Below are positions 40,538 to 48,709 of a stretch of DNA of 64,000 nucleotides, piece by piece. The translations under genes and the position numbers were made by a program. The stretch spans positions 1-64,000 of the forward strand of contig CAMAYU010000001.1 of NCBI GenBank assembly GCA_945862235.1. The letters are read 5' to 3'. Within the stretch, counting starts at the first letter, position 1; each line of letters begins with the position of its first letter. This DNA is from Schlesneria paludicola DSM 18645 (lineage in GTDB: Bacteria; Planctomycetota; Planctomycetia; Planctomycetales; Planctomycetaceae). A model generated the notes under the pieces. It was not told the DNA's origin. It saw only the letters and a list, made by a program, of their open reading frames with translations, and did no database searches.

Positions 40538-41449
40538 ATGGCCGACGAATCTGTCGATGAGTGGCTCAGCACAGAACGCGACAAACGGGACTGCTTCATC
40601 AAGGCGAGAGACGAACTCGACGAACACCGCAAGGCCGACAGGGTACGGGATGAGGCTTACCGTTTGGCATTCGCCCGAGTGTGGGATATTCCCAAGCCCC
40701 TCGACGACGAAGCGTTTCGCCAGTGGGGCGAACGGTTCGCTGAACTCGGCAAGATCATTGCGGGCCACGAAGGGCTGGCCAACCGTTTGCACGGCGCGAA
40801 TCTGGACGGGCAGAACGTCGCTTTGGCGGGTGCGGTGAAACTTCTGCAAGAGGCCACGAAGGGTCAGACAATTGCAGCCCATCTGCGGACGTTTAGCCTG
40901 ACACCCGAACTACAGCGATTTGTCGAATGGCTGCCGTTCATTTGTGATGAGCTTTGCCCACCGCCGTCAGATGAGTCGACTCTGATCTCCCAGTACTACG
41001 AACCCCCCGGCGGGTGTTCTCGGGATGACTACAAGGCGACACCATGGCTGTTCAACAAGCGACCGGTGGACATACCCGAAACGCCGGACGATGGCAGAAC
41101 CAAAGGGGACGAACCGGCCTCGACTTCGCCTGCCGCTCCGTCGAGTGATGCGAAGCCGGTCGATGAGGTGAACGACGCCCGACATTCCATCGACTTTGCT
41201 TCGGTCAACTGGTTTGGAACGCCGTATACCTTCACCACGAACCAAGCCGCCTGCGTTCGCGTGCTGTGGGAGGCATGGAAGAACAAGACGCCCGTCTTGG
41301 GTGGTCTCACGATTATCGACGCCGCTGGAGTTGACCGGTCGGACGAACGGTTTGACCTTGTGTTTCGAGACAACCCCGCTTGGGGGACGATGATCGTCTC
41401 GCCATCGAAGGGGCGGTATTGCTTGAAGGCTCCCGACGCTGCAACGTGA
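40538..41449 (+). CDS. Hypothetical element protein with a winged-helix-like C-terminal region
   Basis: 303 aa; C-terminus FASVNWFGTPYTFTTNQAACVRVLWEAWKNKTPVLGG...AWGTMIVSPSKGRYCL. Confidence 0.7.
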   Translation: MADESVDEWLSTERDKRDCFIKARDELDEHRKADRVRDEAYRLAFARVWDIPKPLDDEAFRQWGERFAELGKIIAGHEGLANRLHGANLDGQNVALAGAVKLLQEATKGQTIAAHLRTFSLTPELQRFVEWLPFICDELCPPPSDESTLISQYYEPPGGCSRDDYKATPWLFNKRPVDIPETPDDGRTKGDEPASTSPAAPSSDAKPVDEVNDARHSIDFASVNWFGTPYTFTTNQAACVRVLWEAWKNKTPVLGGLTIIDAAGVDRSDERFDLVFRDNPAWGTMIVSPSKGRYCLKAPDAAT

Positions 41450-41574
41450 ACCGATTCCGTTGCGCCGGGAAAAGGCACGGCAAATGAACGAGTGACGAAC
41501 AGGCCCGTTTCTACCCTTGCTCGCGACGCTGGCCGCTGTGGCTGGCTCTCAATTCTCTCTCTGGAGATGAGACC

Positions 41575-41784
41575 GTGAGCGAACTCTTGTCACTGCCGCG
41601 AGCGGCGCGGCGGCTGGGTCTTTCGGCCCGCTGGTTGAAGGCGGAAGCGGTTGCTGGCCGCGTGCCATGTCTGCGGGCCGACTCCCGCTATCTGTTCGAC
41701 ATCGACGCTGTGGTGCAAGCCCTGCGTCCTCGCGCTGTCCGTGGCGAAGGACCGGAAGAATGCGAGGCCGATGATGCCGAATGA
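41575..41784 (+). CDS. Excisionase-like HTH protein
   Basis: 69 aa; LLSLPRAARRLGLSARWLKAEAVAGRVPCLRADSRYLFDIDAVVQAL. Confidence 0.75.
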   Translation: MSELLSLPRAARRLGLSARWLKAEAVAGRVPCLRADSRYLFDIDAVVQALRPRAVRGEGPEECEADDAE

Positions 41785-41977
41785 TTGGCTCTCGAACACG
41801 GAAGAACTCTGGCTGGCCCGCGAAGTGGCCAAGTTCACGAAGTTGTCAGAGCGGACGGTGTTCACGCTCACACAAGACGGAGTGATCCCCTGCATTCGTC
41901 TTGGTCGCTCCGTGCGGTATCGACCGGCGGCCGTGCTGGAAGCTCTGCAAAAACTGGAAAGGGGGGCGGCTGAATGA
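41771..41977 (+). CDS. Excisionase/MerR-like HTH protein
   Basis: MMPNDWLSNTEELWLAREVAKFTKLSERTVFTLTQDGVIPCIRLGRSVRYRPAAVLEALQKL; overlaps neighbours at both ends. Confidence 0.8.
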   Translation: MMPNDWLSNTEELWLAREVAKFTKLSERTVFTLTQDGVIPCIRLGRSVRYRPAAVLEALQKLERGAAE

Positions 41978-43545
41978 GCGACCCCTCACTGAGTGAGCAG
42001 TTTGAGAAATGGCTCGTCGGCTCGCTGCTGGCTAATCCGAAATTTATTGTTGAAGCCCGTGGCCTTGAACCGCTCGCCTTCAATCGTGATGACCTGCGGG
42101 CGATCTTTCGAGCGATGCTGGCGATCGACTCGGAAGGTAAGCCGCTCGATTTGGTGTCCGTGGCTGTGCGGCTGGAAGAGGATGGCACGCTCGGCGAAGT
42201 GGGCGGCCCGCTGGTCCTCAAGTCGTTGGCCGATGACGCGCCCTACGTGATTCACGTCGGCGAGTGGTGCGAGAAGATTCGGGACACGGCAGAGCGGCGG
42301 CGGTTGGCTTGTGATGCTCTGGCCGTCAGCCGCATGGCCGGTGACGCGGGTGTCTCAACGGAGTCACTACGAGATCGTCTGTTGGCTTCTGCCAACAATC
42401 TCTCACACAACGGCAAGCCGCGCACACACGCTACGGCTGAAGCCATCGTCGTGAGGCTATGTGACGTTGAAGAACAAGAGGTCGAATGGCTCTGGCCGAA
42501 CCGCATCCCGCTAGGAAAGCTGACGCTGCTTGCAGGGGATCCCGGATTGGGGAAGTCGTTCGTCACGGTGGACATGGCGGCGAGGGTCTCGACGGGAGCG
42601 GGGTGGCCCGACTGCTACAGCCAGAATCAGCCTATTGGCTCGGTCATCATGTTCAACTGCGAAGACGACATCGCCGACACTGTGCTACCACGGCTCAAGC
42701 GTGCTGGTGGCGATCCGAGCAAAGTGATCGCTCTGCAAGGCGTCACAATGATCGACGCCGAGACGGGCCATCGTCGTCAACGCGGATTCTCACTGGACGC
42801 GGACCTGCCCAAGCTGATCGAAGTTTTGGAAGAGAACCGAGACGTGCGGCTCGTCGTGATAGACCCGGTGAGCGCGTACTGCGGCGCGACTGACAGTCAC
42901 AAGAACGCGGACATTCGCGCAATGCTGGCTCCGATGGCCGACATGGCGAGCAAGTATCGGGTTGCCATCGTCATGGTGACGCATCTCTCCAAGGGGAGCG
43001 GCGGCAAGGCCGTCTATCGGGCAATGGGATCACTCGCGTTTGCGGCGGCGGCTCGCGCTGTGTGGCATGTCGCGAAAGACCACGACGATGACAAGCGACG
43101 CCTGATCCTGTTGGCGAAGATCAACATTTCCGAGGAATCGACCGGCTTAGCCTATCGCTTGCAGGACGGGGCGGTCTGCTGGGAAGAGACTCCCATTGTG
43201 ATGACCGCCGACGAACATTTGGAAAAAGAGACTCAACCCGAACGGAAGCCGCGCGGCAACGGCGAACAGGGTCAGGCCGTGCAACAGGTAAAAGAATGGC
43301 TGGTCGAGAAACTGACGGGATGTTCCATGCTGGCCAAGACGGTCAAGCAATTGGCCGACGATGCCGACATCGCTCCGGCGACACTCAAGCGGGCTAAACG
43401 GTTGGCGGCTGTGAAGTCCGAACGGATCGGATTCGGCCAAGCATCCGTTGTCTGGTGGACGCTGCCATCGGATGACACTGAGTCGGTTCCCGCAGACGTG
43501 GATGAGGCCGAAGCCGCTCGTCTGTTCCCAAGCGGCTCACCATAG
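41974..43545 (+). CDS. DnaB-N domain plus RepA-like AAA ATPase (element replication/helicase protein)
   Basis: EQFEKWLVGSLLANPKFIVEARGLEPLAFNRDDLRAIFRAM; LTLLAGDPGLGKSFVTVDMAARV; VRLVVIDPVSAYCG; VAIVMVTHLSKG. Confidence 0.88.
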   Translation: MSDPSLSEQFEKWLVGSLLANPKFIVEARGLEPLAFNRDDLRAIFRAMLAIDSEGKPLDLVSVAVRLEEDGTLGEVGGPLVLKSLADDAPYVIHVGEWCEKIRDTAERRRLACDALAVSRMAGDAGVSTESLRDRLLASANNLSHNGKPRTHATAEAIVVRLCDVEEQEVEWLWPNRIPLGKLTLLAGDPGLGKSFVTVDMAARVSTGAGWPDCYSQNQPIGSVIMFNCEDDIADTVLPRLKRAGGDPSKVIALQGVTMIDAETGHRRQRGFSLDADLPKLIEVLEENRDVRLVVIDPVSAYCGATDSHKNADIRAMLAPMADMASKYRVAIVMVTHLSKGSGGKAVYRAMGSLAFAAAARAVWHVAKDHDDDKRRLILLAKINISEESTGLAYRLQDGAVCWEETPIVMTADEHLEKETQPERKPRGNGEQGQAVQQVKEWLVEKLTGCSMLAKTVKQLADDADIAPATLKRAKRLAAVKSERIGFGQASVVWWTLPSDDTESVPADVDEAEAARLFPSGSP

Positions 43546-43654
43546 AGGATCACCAGCCCGTCTCTCTCTCGGACCTGATCCCCTATGAGAAAGCCAGCTT
43601 GTTTTGCCATAGGGGATCAACTGTGAGGGAGAGACGGGAACTTGATCCCCTATG
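43541..43654. promoter_or_regulatory. Iteron-like inverted repeat region between rep-like gene and integrase
   Basis: CATAGAGGATC, GATCCCCTATG, CATAGGGGATC, GATCCCCTATG plus CCCGTCTCTCTCTC / GGAGAGACGGG. Confidence 0.85.
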
Positions 43655-43838
43655 GGAGCGACTGCTCTCCGCACGATCAACACGACGCAAGATCGACTGC
43701 GATGCCTTGCGACTCATTGCGGCTGGCGCGCCGCTCCGGCCGATGGTAGCATCTGTTCACCTTTGACCGGCGGCGGTGTGGCGGGAACTGAGAAGCTCGC
43801 CCGCTGCCGTCCGGTCTCTTCTCGGAAAGGTTCTTACG

Positions 43839-45182
43839 ATGGCAAGCATTGGACGCGACGCGAACGGCTTCAAGCGGGTTCTGTTTGTGGCGAAGGACGG
43901 TTCACGCAAGACGGTACGGTTGGGCAAGTGTTCCCAACGGGACGCGGAAGCTTTCAAGATCAAGTTGGAGTCGCTCCACTCGGCAAGACTGCTGGGCGGC
44001 ACGCTCGACCGTGAAACGTCGCTCTGGCTCTCGACGGTGGGGGATGAGCTTCACGCCAAGCTGGTGGCAGTGGGGCTGGTCGAGCCTCGCGCGAAGATCA
44101 TGGACGTGGCGAATGACGAGCGATTGCTTGGCCCGTTCCTGCGAAACTATGTCGCCGGTCGAACGGACGTGAAGCCGTGGACAACCAGCAACTTCGCCCA
44201 AGCGCAAGGCTACCTCAACCGCTACTTTGGCGAGGACAAGCCGCTGGCCGACATCACTCCCGCCGATGCCGAAGATTACCGCCGGTCGCTGCTCAAGACG
44301 CTCTCTCCGAACACGGCTCGCCGTCACTGTGGACGTGCCCGACAGTTCCTCACCTACGCGGTGAAGAAACGCCTGCTCGTCGTGAATCCGTTCTCGGAAC
44401 TGAAGGGCATCACAGTACGCGGCAACACGGCGCGAATGCAGTTCATCTCCCGCGATGTCGCGGCTCAAGTTCTCGACGCCTGCCCTGATGCTCAGTGGCG
44501 GCTGATCTTCGCACTGTCGCGGTTTGGCGGGCTGCGGTGTCCGTCCGAACATCTCGCCTTGAAGTGGTCCGACGTGGATTGGGCGCGAAACCGAATGCGC
44601 GTCCCGTCACCAAAGACCGAGCATCACGAAGAGAAATTCGAACGAATCATCCCGCTGTTCCCCGAACTTCGTCCCCACTTGGAAGCCGCGTTCGATGCAG
44701 CCCCCGAAGGAACCGAGTACGTCGTCTCGCGCTACCGCAACGTCGGCAAGGCGGGGACGAACCTCAGAACTCAGTTCCTGCGAATCCTCAATCGGGCTGG
44801 GCTGACTCCGTGGCCGAAACTGTTCCACAACCTCAGAGCATCCCGCGAAACAGAATTGGCAGGAGAGCATCCCCTTCACGTCGTCTGCCAGTGGATCGGC
44901 AACAGCCAGTTGATCGCCGCCAAGCACTACCTCACAGTCGGAGAAAACGACTTCGCCAAGGCGGCACAGATTCCGGCACAGCAACCCGCCGCAATGCCTG
45001 AAACTGGTCGCATCGCCTGCCAAGTGAGTCTCGCCAGAAACGAAAAAACCCCTGTTTTGCAGGGGTCTGCCGCAACGTGCGAGACGTTGCGAGATCGTCG
45101 GATGCCCCCGGCAGGAGTCGAACCTGCGACCTACGGTTTAGGAAACCGTCGCTCTATCCAGCTGAGCTACGGGAGCAAATGA
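43839..45182 (+). CDS. int: Tyrosine recombinase/integrase; C-terminus encoded antisense to tRNA-Arg in the integrated state
   Basis: MASIGRDANGFKRVLFVAKDGSRKTVRLGKCSQRDAEAF; ALSRFGGLRCPSEHLALKWSDVDW; FHNLRASRETELAGEHPLHVVCQWIGNSQLIAAKHYLTVGENDF. Confidence 0.93.
   Translation: MASIGRDANGFKRVLFVAKDGSRKTVRLGKCSQRDAEAFKIKLESLHSARLLGGTLDRETSLWLSTVGDELHAKLVAVGLVEPRAKIMDVANDERLLGPFLRNYVAGRTDVKPWTTSNFAQAQGYLNRYFGEDKPLADITPADAEDYRRSLLKTLSPNTARRHCGRARQFLTYAVKKRLLVVNPFSELKGITVRGNTARMQFISRDVAAQVLDACPDAQWRLIFALSRFGGLRCPSEHLALKWSDVDWARNRMRVPSPKTEHHEEKFERIIPLFPELRPHLEAAFDAAPEGTEYVVSRYRNVGKAGTNLRTQFLRILNRAGLTPWPKLFHNLRASRETELAGEHPLHVVCQWIGNSQLIAAKHYLTVGENDFAKAAQIPAQQPAAMPETGRIACQVSLARNEKTPVLQGSAATCETLRDRRMPPAGVEPATYGLGNRRSIQLSYGSK
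45043..45066 (-). terminator. Rho-independent terminator for tRNA-Arg, located inside the integrase ORF
   Basis: Reverse strand ACCCCTGcaaaaCAGGGGTTTTTT. Confidence 0.8.
45103..45123. other. attR candidate (21-bp direct repeat within tRNA 3' end)
   Basis: TGCCCCCGGCAGGAGTCGAAC. Confidence 0.9.
45103..45176 (-). tRNA. tRNA-Arg (anticodon CCT)
   Basis: GCTCCCGTAGCTCAGCTGGATAGAGCGACGGTTTCCTAAACCGTAGGTCGCAGGTTCGACTCCTGCCGGGGGC; full cloverleaf, loop TTCCTAA. Confidence 0.96.
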
Positions 45183-45375
45183 ACCAAAGTGGGAAGCATT
45201 TTCGGGCGGCACCGTTCAGAAGGCTTCCCTCAGTCTCAAGGCATGTAATCCACGTCGGGGGGCGGGTTGGGGGGGGAGTATCTCGTGGAACGCCCCCACC
45301 TGCAAGCGGCACGATTCTCACTGAGACTTTGGGCACGCTGTGGTTGGTAAAAACGCCAGTCGCGACGATCGCGTG

Positions 45376-45423
45376 CCTCCGCTCTTCCGTTGACCAATGA
45401 CCCTCCGCTCTTCCGTTGACCAA
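45376..45423. repeat. 22-bp direct repeat x2
   Basis: CCTCCGCTCTTCCGTTGACCAA at 45376 and 45402. Confidence 0.9.
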
Positions 45424-45444
45424 GACATCGTCACCGTGCGGCCA

Positions 45445-45696
45445 TCAGTGGCCATGTCCACAACTCGAGGGGTGGCCGCAACAGCTAGCCATTGGTAATG
45501 CGGGGGAGGCACTGGCAATCGGGAGTGCGATGCCTCCCGAGATGATCCGTTCGACGGGAGTGTTGATCGGAGTGTTACTCGGTTCGATCCCCGCTCGTTC
45601 GCAGAGTTCGCCCCACGTTCGGATCGCGTCTTTCATGCCATGCTGAACGGTGACGGTGCGTGAGTTCTGTTCACAGTGATAGTCGTAGGTGGGCAT
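45445..45696 (-). CDS. FmdB-like zinc ribbon protein with Cys/His-rich tail
   Basis: 83 aa; MPTYDYHCEQNSRTVTVQHGM... tail CCGHPSSCGHGH. Confidence 0.6.
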   Translation of the reverse strand: MPTYDYHCEQNSRTVTVQHGMKDAIRTWGELCERAGIEPSNTPINTPVERIISGGIALPIASASPALPMASCCGHPSSCGHGH

Positions 45697-45768
45697 CCGT
45701 GTCTCCTCATGATGTGGGCGGTTGGAACAGTGGGCGAGAATAGCTTTCCTCGCGGCGAGCCGACAAGG

Positions 45769-46899
45769 CTACCGAACCAACACGCATGACGTGTGGTGTG
45801 ACAGGATGCCGCCGACACAATTGGCCGACGTGGAGACGACTCGTGTGAAGCTGCTCTCAACGGGACTGATTGCACCGCGTGACGTGTGTTGCCAGCAACC
45901 GTGGGTTTCACCTAGGGCCAATTGCCGCCGCCAACCGAGGCTGAGCCGCCCCATCGTCCAACGGGCGTTGACATCCTGCAGCGGCCGCAGTCGTATCGTT
46001 CCATCGGTCTCGCGATAGCGCATCGCATCAATGCCGAGCGGCCCGAAATATCCCAACTCTTGCAGGCGCTGAGCTGCATCGAGAGCAACTTCAACCGCAC
46101 GCTTCCAGCTTGAAGCATCTAGGTTAGGATAGGCGAACCAACTTCCTGCGTATTGACCTCGTTCATCCACGAGCATCGGCACGAGACCAATGAGTTGCGG
46201 CCGTCCTGTTTGCGGAACTTCTATCTGGAGGCCCACTTCATCGAGGCGTTCGACCCACGGTTCGAAAAAAACCACGCCATCCGCTGCGATTCGTTTGGCG
46301 ACCCAATTCGAGTCCGCTGGCGTCGGTTCGCCGCAACCAAGAATTCTCTCGCGCCCGGACATTCCGAACTCGGCCTTCACCACCCAGCGGGTGGCAGGTC
46401 CAAGAGTTTTGAGCCTCTCCGCAAACTCAGTCACGTTGGCGATCTCGCTCGCGCCATCGAGTCCGACGTTCCACTCACGTTCAAGACTGGCTGAGAACCG
46501 GCGTGAGTTCCCCGCACGAACGGCAGCGTGAGGGGAATCGTTGCGCCGCCAGCCCCGTATGTCGCAGAGTCGTCTCAGATCGTCGGTCCAACCCCACGGA
46601 AGGCACTCGACGCCGCGCGGTACATCGTCGAATGAGACGACAGGATTTACACGCGGCAAGCCGTTCAAAATGGATTGGTCGAAGAAGCTCGATTCTATTG
46701 GCTGAGGCGTCCAGAGGAAGTCGCCATCCTCCGCGATCGCCAACCACGACGTGGCCAACTCGGCATTGATTCGCTGCAACTTCGACGAGATCTGCCGCGC
46801 GGGCTGAGCCAGTCGATGCTCGAAATCGAAGTTGCCAATGAACAGTCGCGCCATCGTGAGAACATCCGCCGCGGTGTGACCAGCCCGCTCATCGCTCAC
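45769..46899 (-). CDS. ATP-grasp-like hypothetical protein
   Basis: 376 aa; RWVVKAEFGMSGRERILGCG, VVFFEPWVERLDEVGLQIEV, LGYFGPLGIDAMRYRETDGTIRLRPLQDVNARWTMG. Confidence 0.72.
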   Translation of the reverse strand: MSDERAGHTAADVLTMARLFIGNFDFEHRLAQPARQISSKLQRINAELATSWLAIAEDGDFLWTPQPIESSFFDQSILNGLPRVNPVVSFDDVPRGVECLPWGWTDDLRRLCDIRGWRRNDSPHAAVRAGNSRRFSASLEREWNVGLDGASEIANVTEFAERLKTLGPATRWVVKAEFGMSGRERILGCGEPTPADSNWVAKRIAADGVVFFEPWVERLDEVGLQIEVPQTGRPQLIGLVPMLVDERGQYAGSWFAYPNLDASSWKRAVEVALDAAQRLQELGYFGPLGIDAMRYRETDGTIRLRPLQDVNARWTMGRLSLGWRRQLALGETHGCWQHTSRGAISPVESSFTRVVSTSANCVGGILSHHTSCVLVR

Positions 46900-47318
46900 G
46901 CTTCGAGCTGCTTCCCGGCGTTTTGGGGAGATTCGGAAACGGGTTCCGCGACGAGCATCGCGACGGCTTCATCAACCGTGGTCGTCAGCCTGAAGTACTC
47001 ATCGAGCTTCGTCGCGCTCAACACGTCAGCCATCATGTCGGTCACACCACACAACGCCAGTCGTCCTTCGCGGCGATGGAGGTTGCGGTGCAGGGCGATG
47101 AACTTGCCCAATGCGGCGCTGGTGATCAGCGAGACCACTTCAAAGTTGACGACCAACAGGCGACAACCGAACTGATCGACGATCATCGTCAGTTCCTGAC
47201 CGAGATGTTCGATATTGTCCTCTTCGGACAAGCTCGCCCGAATGATGTGAAGCACGACAACGGCACCGCGCTCGTCAATCTTGAAGTACACCGGCTTGAA
47301 TTCACTGAGTGCAGCCAT
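46896..47318 (-). CDS. STAS domain protein (anti-sigma factor antagonist-like)
   Basis: AVVVLHIIRASLSEEDNIEHLGQELTMIVDQFGCRLLVVNFEVVSLITSAALGKFIALHRNLHRREGRLALCGV. Confidence 0.88.
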   Translation of the reverse strand: MAALSEFKPVYFKIDERGAVVVLHIIRASLSEEDNIEHLGQELTMIVDQFGCRLLVVNFEVVSLITSAALGKFIALHRNLHRREGRLALCGVTDMMADVLSATKLDEYFRLTTTVDEAVAMLVAEPVSESPQNAGKQLEA

Positions 47319-48705
47319 GGCCCGTCTCCCGCTCGGCTTCAAGAAAGTGTTGGGTGGCTCGAGTGGCACGCCCCGAGATCATCTGCCCGACGTCGGCGGG
47401 TCCACCGGGAATCTCAATCGGAACGTACCGTCGATCTGTTCCGTGAACCCAACCGGCGCGTGCGGGGCACTCACCCTCCACCATCACTTCCAACTCGCGA
47501 CCCAACAGCGAGGCATGGTACTGGTGGGCGAGATCGCGTTCCAGTCGTTCCAATATTCGGATTCGTTCGGCACGCACTGTTCCGTGAACCTGATCGGGTA
47601 GTGTTGCCGCAGGCGTTTCGCGCCGGGCGCTGAACGGGAAGATGTGGATTTTCAGGAACGCCGCTTGGCGACAGGCCTCCAATGTTTGTTGGAAGTCCTC
47701 GTCGGTTTCGCCCGGAAACCCAACGATCACGTCCGTTGTAAACCCGGGGTTGTCGAGGCGTTCTCGCAGACGGTTGAGCTTGCCGAGAAACTGCTCGACC
47801 GTGTATCGCCTCCGCATCCGCTGCAACACGCTGTTAGAACCACTTTGCAGAGCGGGGTGAAACTGCGGACAAAGATGCTCGCAATCCCCGGCGGCTGAAA
47901 TGAAATCATCGTCGATCTCAGCCGCTTCGATACTCGACAGTCTCATCCGCCAAGCCCCTGGAATACGGTCGAGCTTGCGGAAGAGATGCCACAGTCGAAA
48001 GGGTGGCAACCCCGATCGGCCGCGCGTTGTATCCACGCCGTAATGCCCGACGTGGATGCCCGTGAGAATGATCTCGCGATAGCCGTTGTCGATCAGCCGA
48101 CGCATTTCCGCTTCAATGTCCTCGGGAGAACGGCTTCGCAGGCCAGGGCGAACTTGCGGGATGATGCAGTACGAACATTTCAAGATGCAGCCGTCCTGCA
48201 CTTTGACGTACGCTCGTTTCCGCCCTTCAAACCGGCTGATTCCGGTTGGCATATCGACGATGCCGTGCCGAGCGAGGATATCTGGCAACTCGCGCTTGTC
48301 GGTGACGACTTCAAACACGGACGGGAGATCACTGACGGCGCGCGGGTCGCGCGTGGCGTAACAGCCCATGACAAGTGTGCGAGTGCCGGGGTTGTGCTTC
48401 GCCAATTGGCGAATCACTTGCCGCGATCGCGAGTCACCATTTGACGTGACCGTACAAGTGTTGACGACGCAGAGATCGGCCGCCTCATCCTCCGTCGCTT
48501 CGCGAAATCCATTCCGCTCCAAGGCTTCCAAGACGAGCTGCGTTTCGTATTGGTTGACCTTGCATCCGAGCGTCACGAGTCGACACGTTCGGTCCCCGTG
48601 ACGCGAAGACAACGCGCCGAGTATGGGCGGAGTCCCCACTCCAATGTGAATATCGGACACAGACTCAGGGCCGAGTACCGATGGAAACGGAACGAGGCCC
48701 GTCAT
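47302..48705 (-). CDS. mtaB: tRNA t6A37 methylthiotransferase
   Basis: RLVTLGCKVNQYETQLVLEAL; VKVQDGCILKCSYCIIPQVRPGLRSRSPEDI; FTTDVIVGFPGETDEDF. Confidence 0.94.
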   Translation of the reverse strand: MTGLVPFPSVLGPESVSDIHIGVGTPPILGALSSRHGDRTCRLVTLGCKVNQYETQLVLEALERNGFREATEDEAADLCVVNTCTVTSNGDSRSRQVIRQLAKHNPGTRTLVMGCYATRDPRAVSDLPSVFEVVTDKRELPDILARHGIVDMPTGISRFEGRKRAYVKVQDGCILKCSYCIIPQVRPGLRSRSPEDIEAEMRRLIDNGYREIILTGIHVGHYGVDTTRGRSGLPPFRLWHLFRKLDRIPGAWRMRLSSIEAAEIDDDFISAAGDCEHLCPQFHPALQSGSNSVLQRMRRRYTVEQFLGKLNRLRERLDNPGFTTDVIVGFPGETDEDFQQTLEACRQAAFLKIHIFPFSARRETPAATLPDQVHGTVRAERIRILERLERDLAHQYHASLLGRELEVMVEGECPARAGWVHGTDRRYVPIEIPGGPADVGQMISGRATRATQHFLEAERETGHGCTQ

Positions 48706-48709
48706 TGAA

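Larger units (their letters stand above)
37903..45123. mobile_element. ~7.2 kb integrative element inserted in tRNA-Arg(CCT)
   Basis: Direct-repeat att sites, tyrosine recombinase adjacent to attR, excisionase-like HTH genes, DnaB-N/RepA-like ATPase. Confidence 0.9.

Noticed and set aside
43541-43654. Possible CRISPR-like repeats
   Set aside because: Repeats are inverted and unequally spaced; an iteron/operator interpretation fits better.
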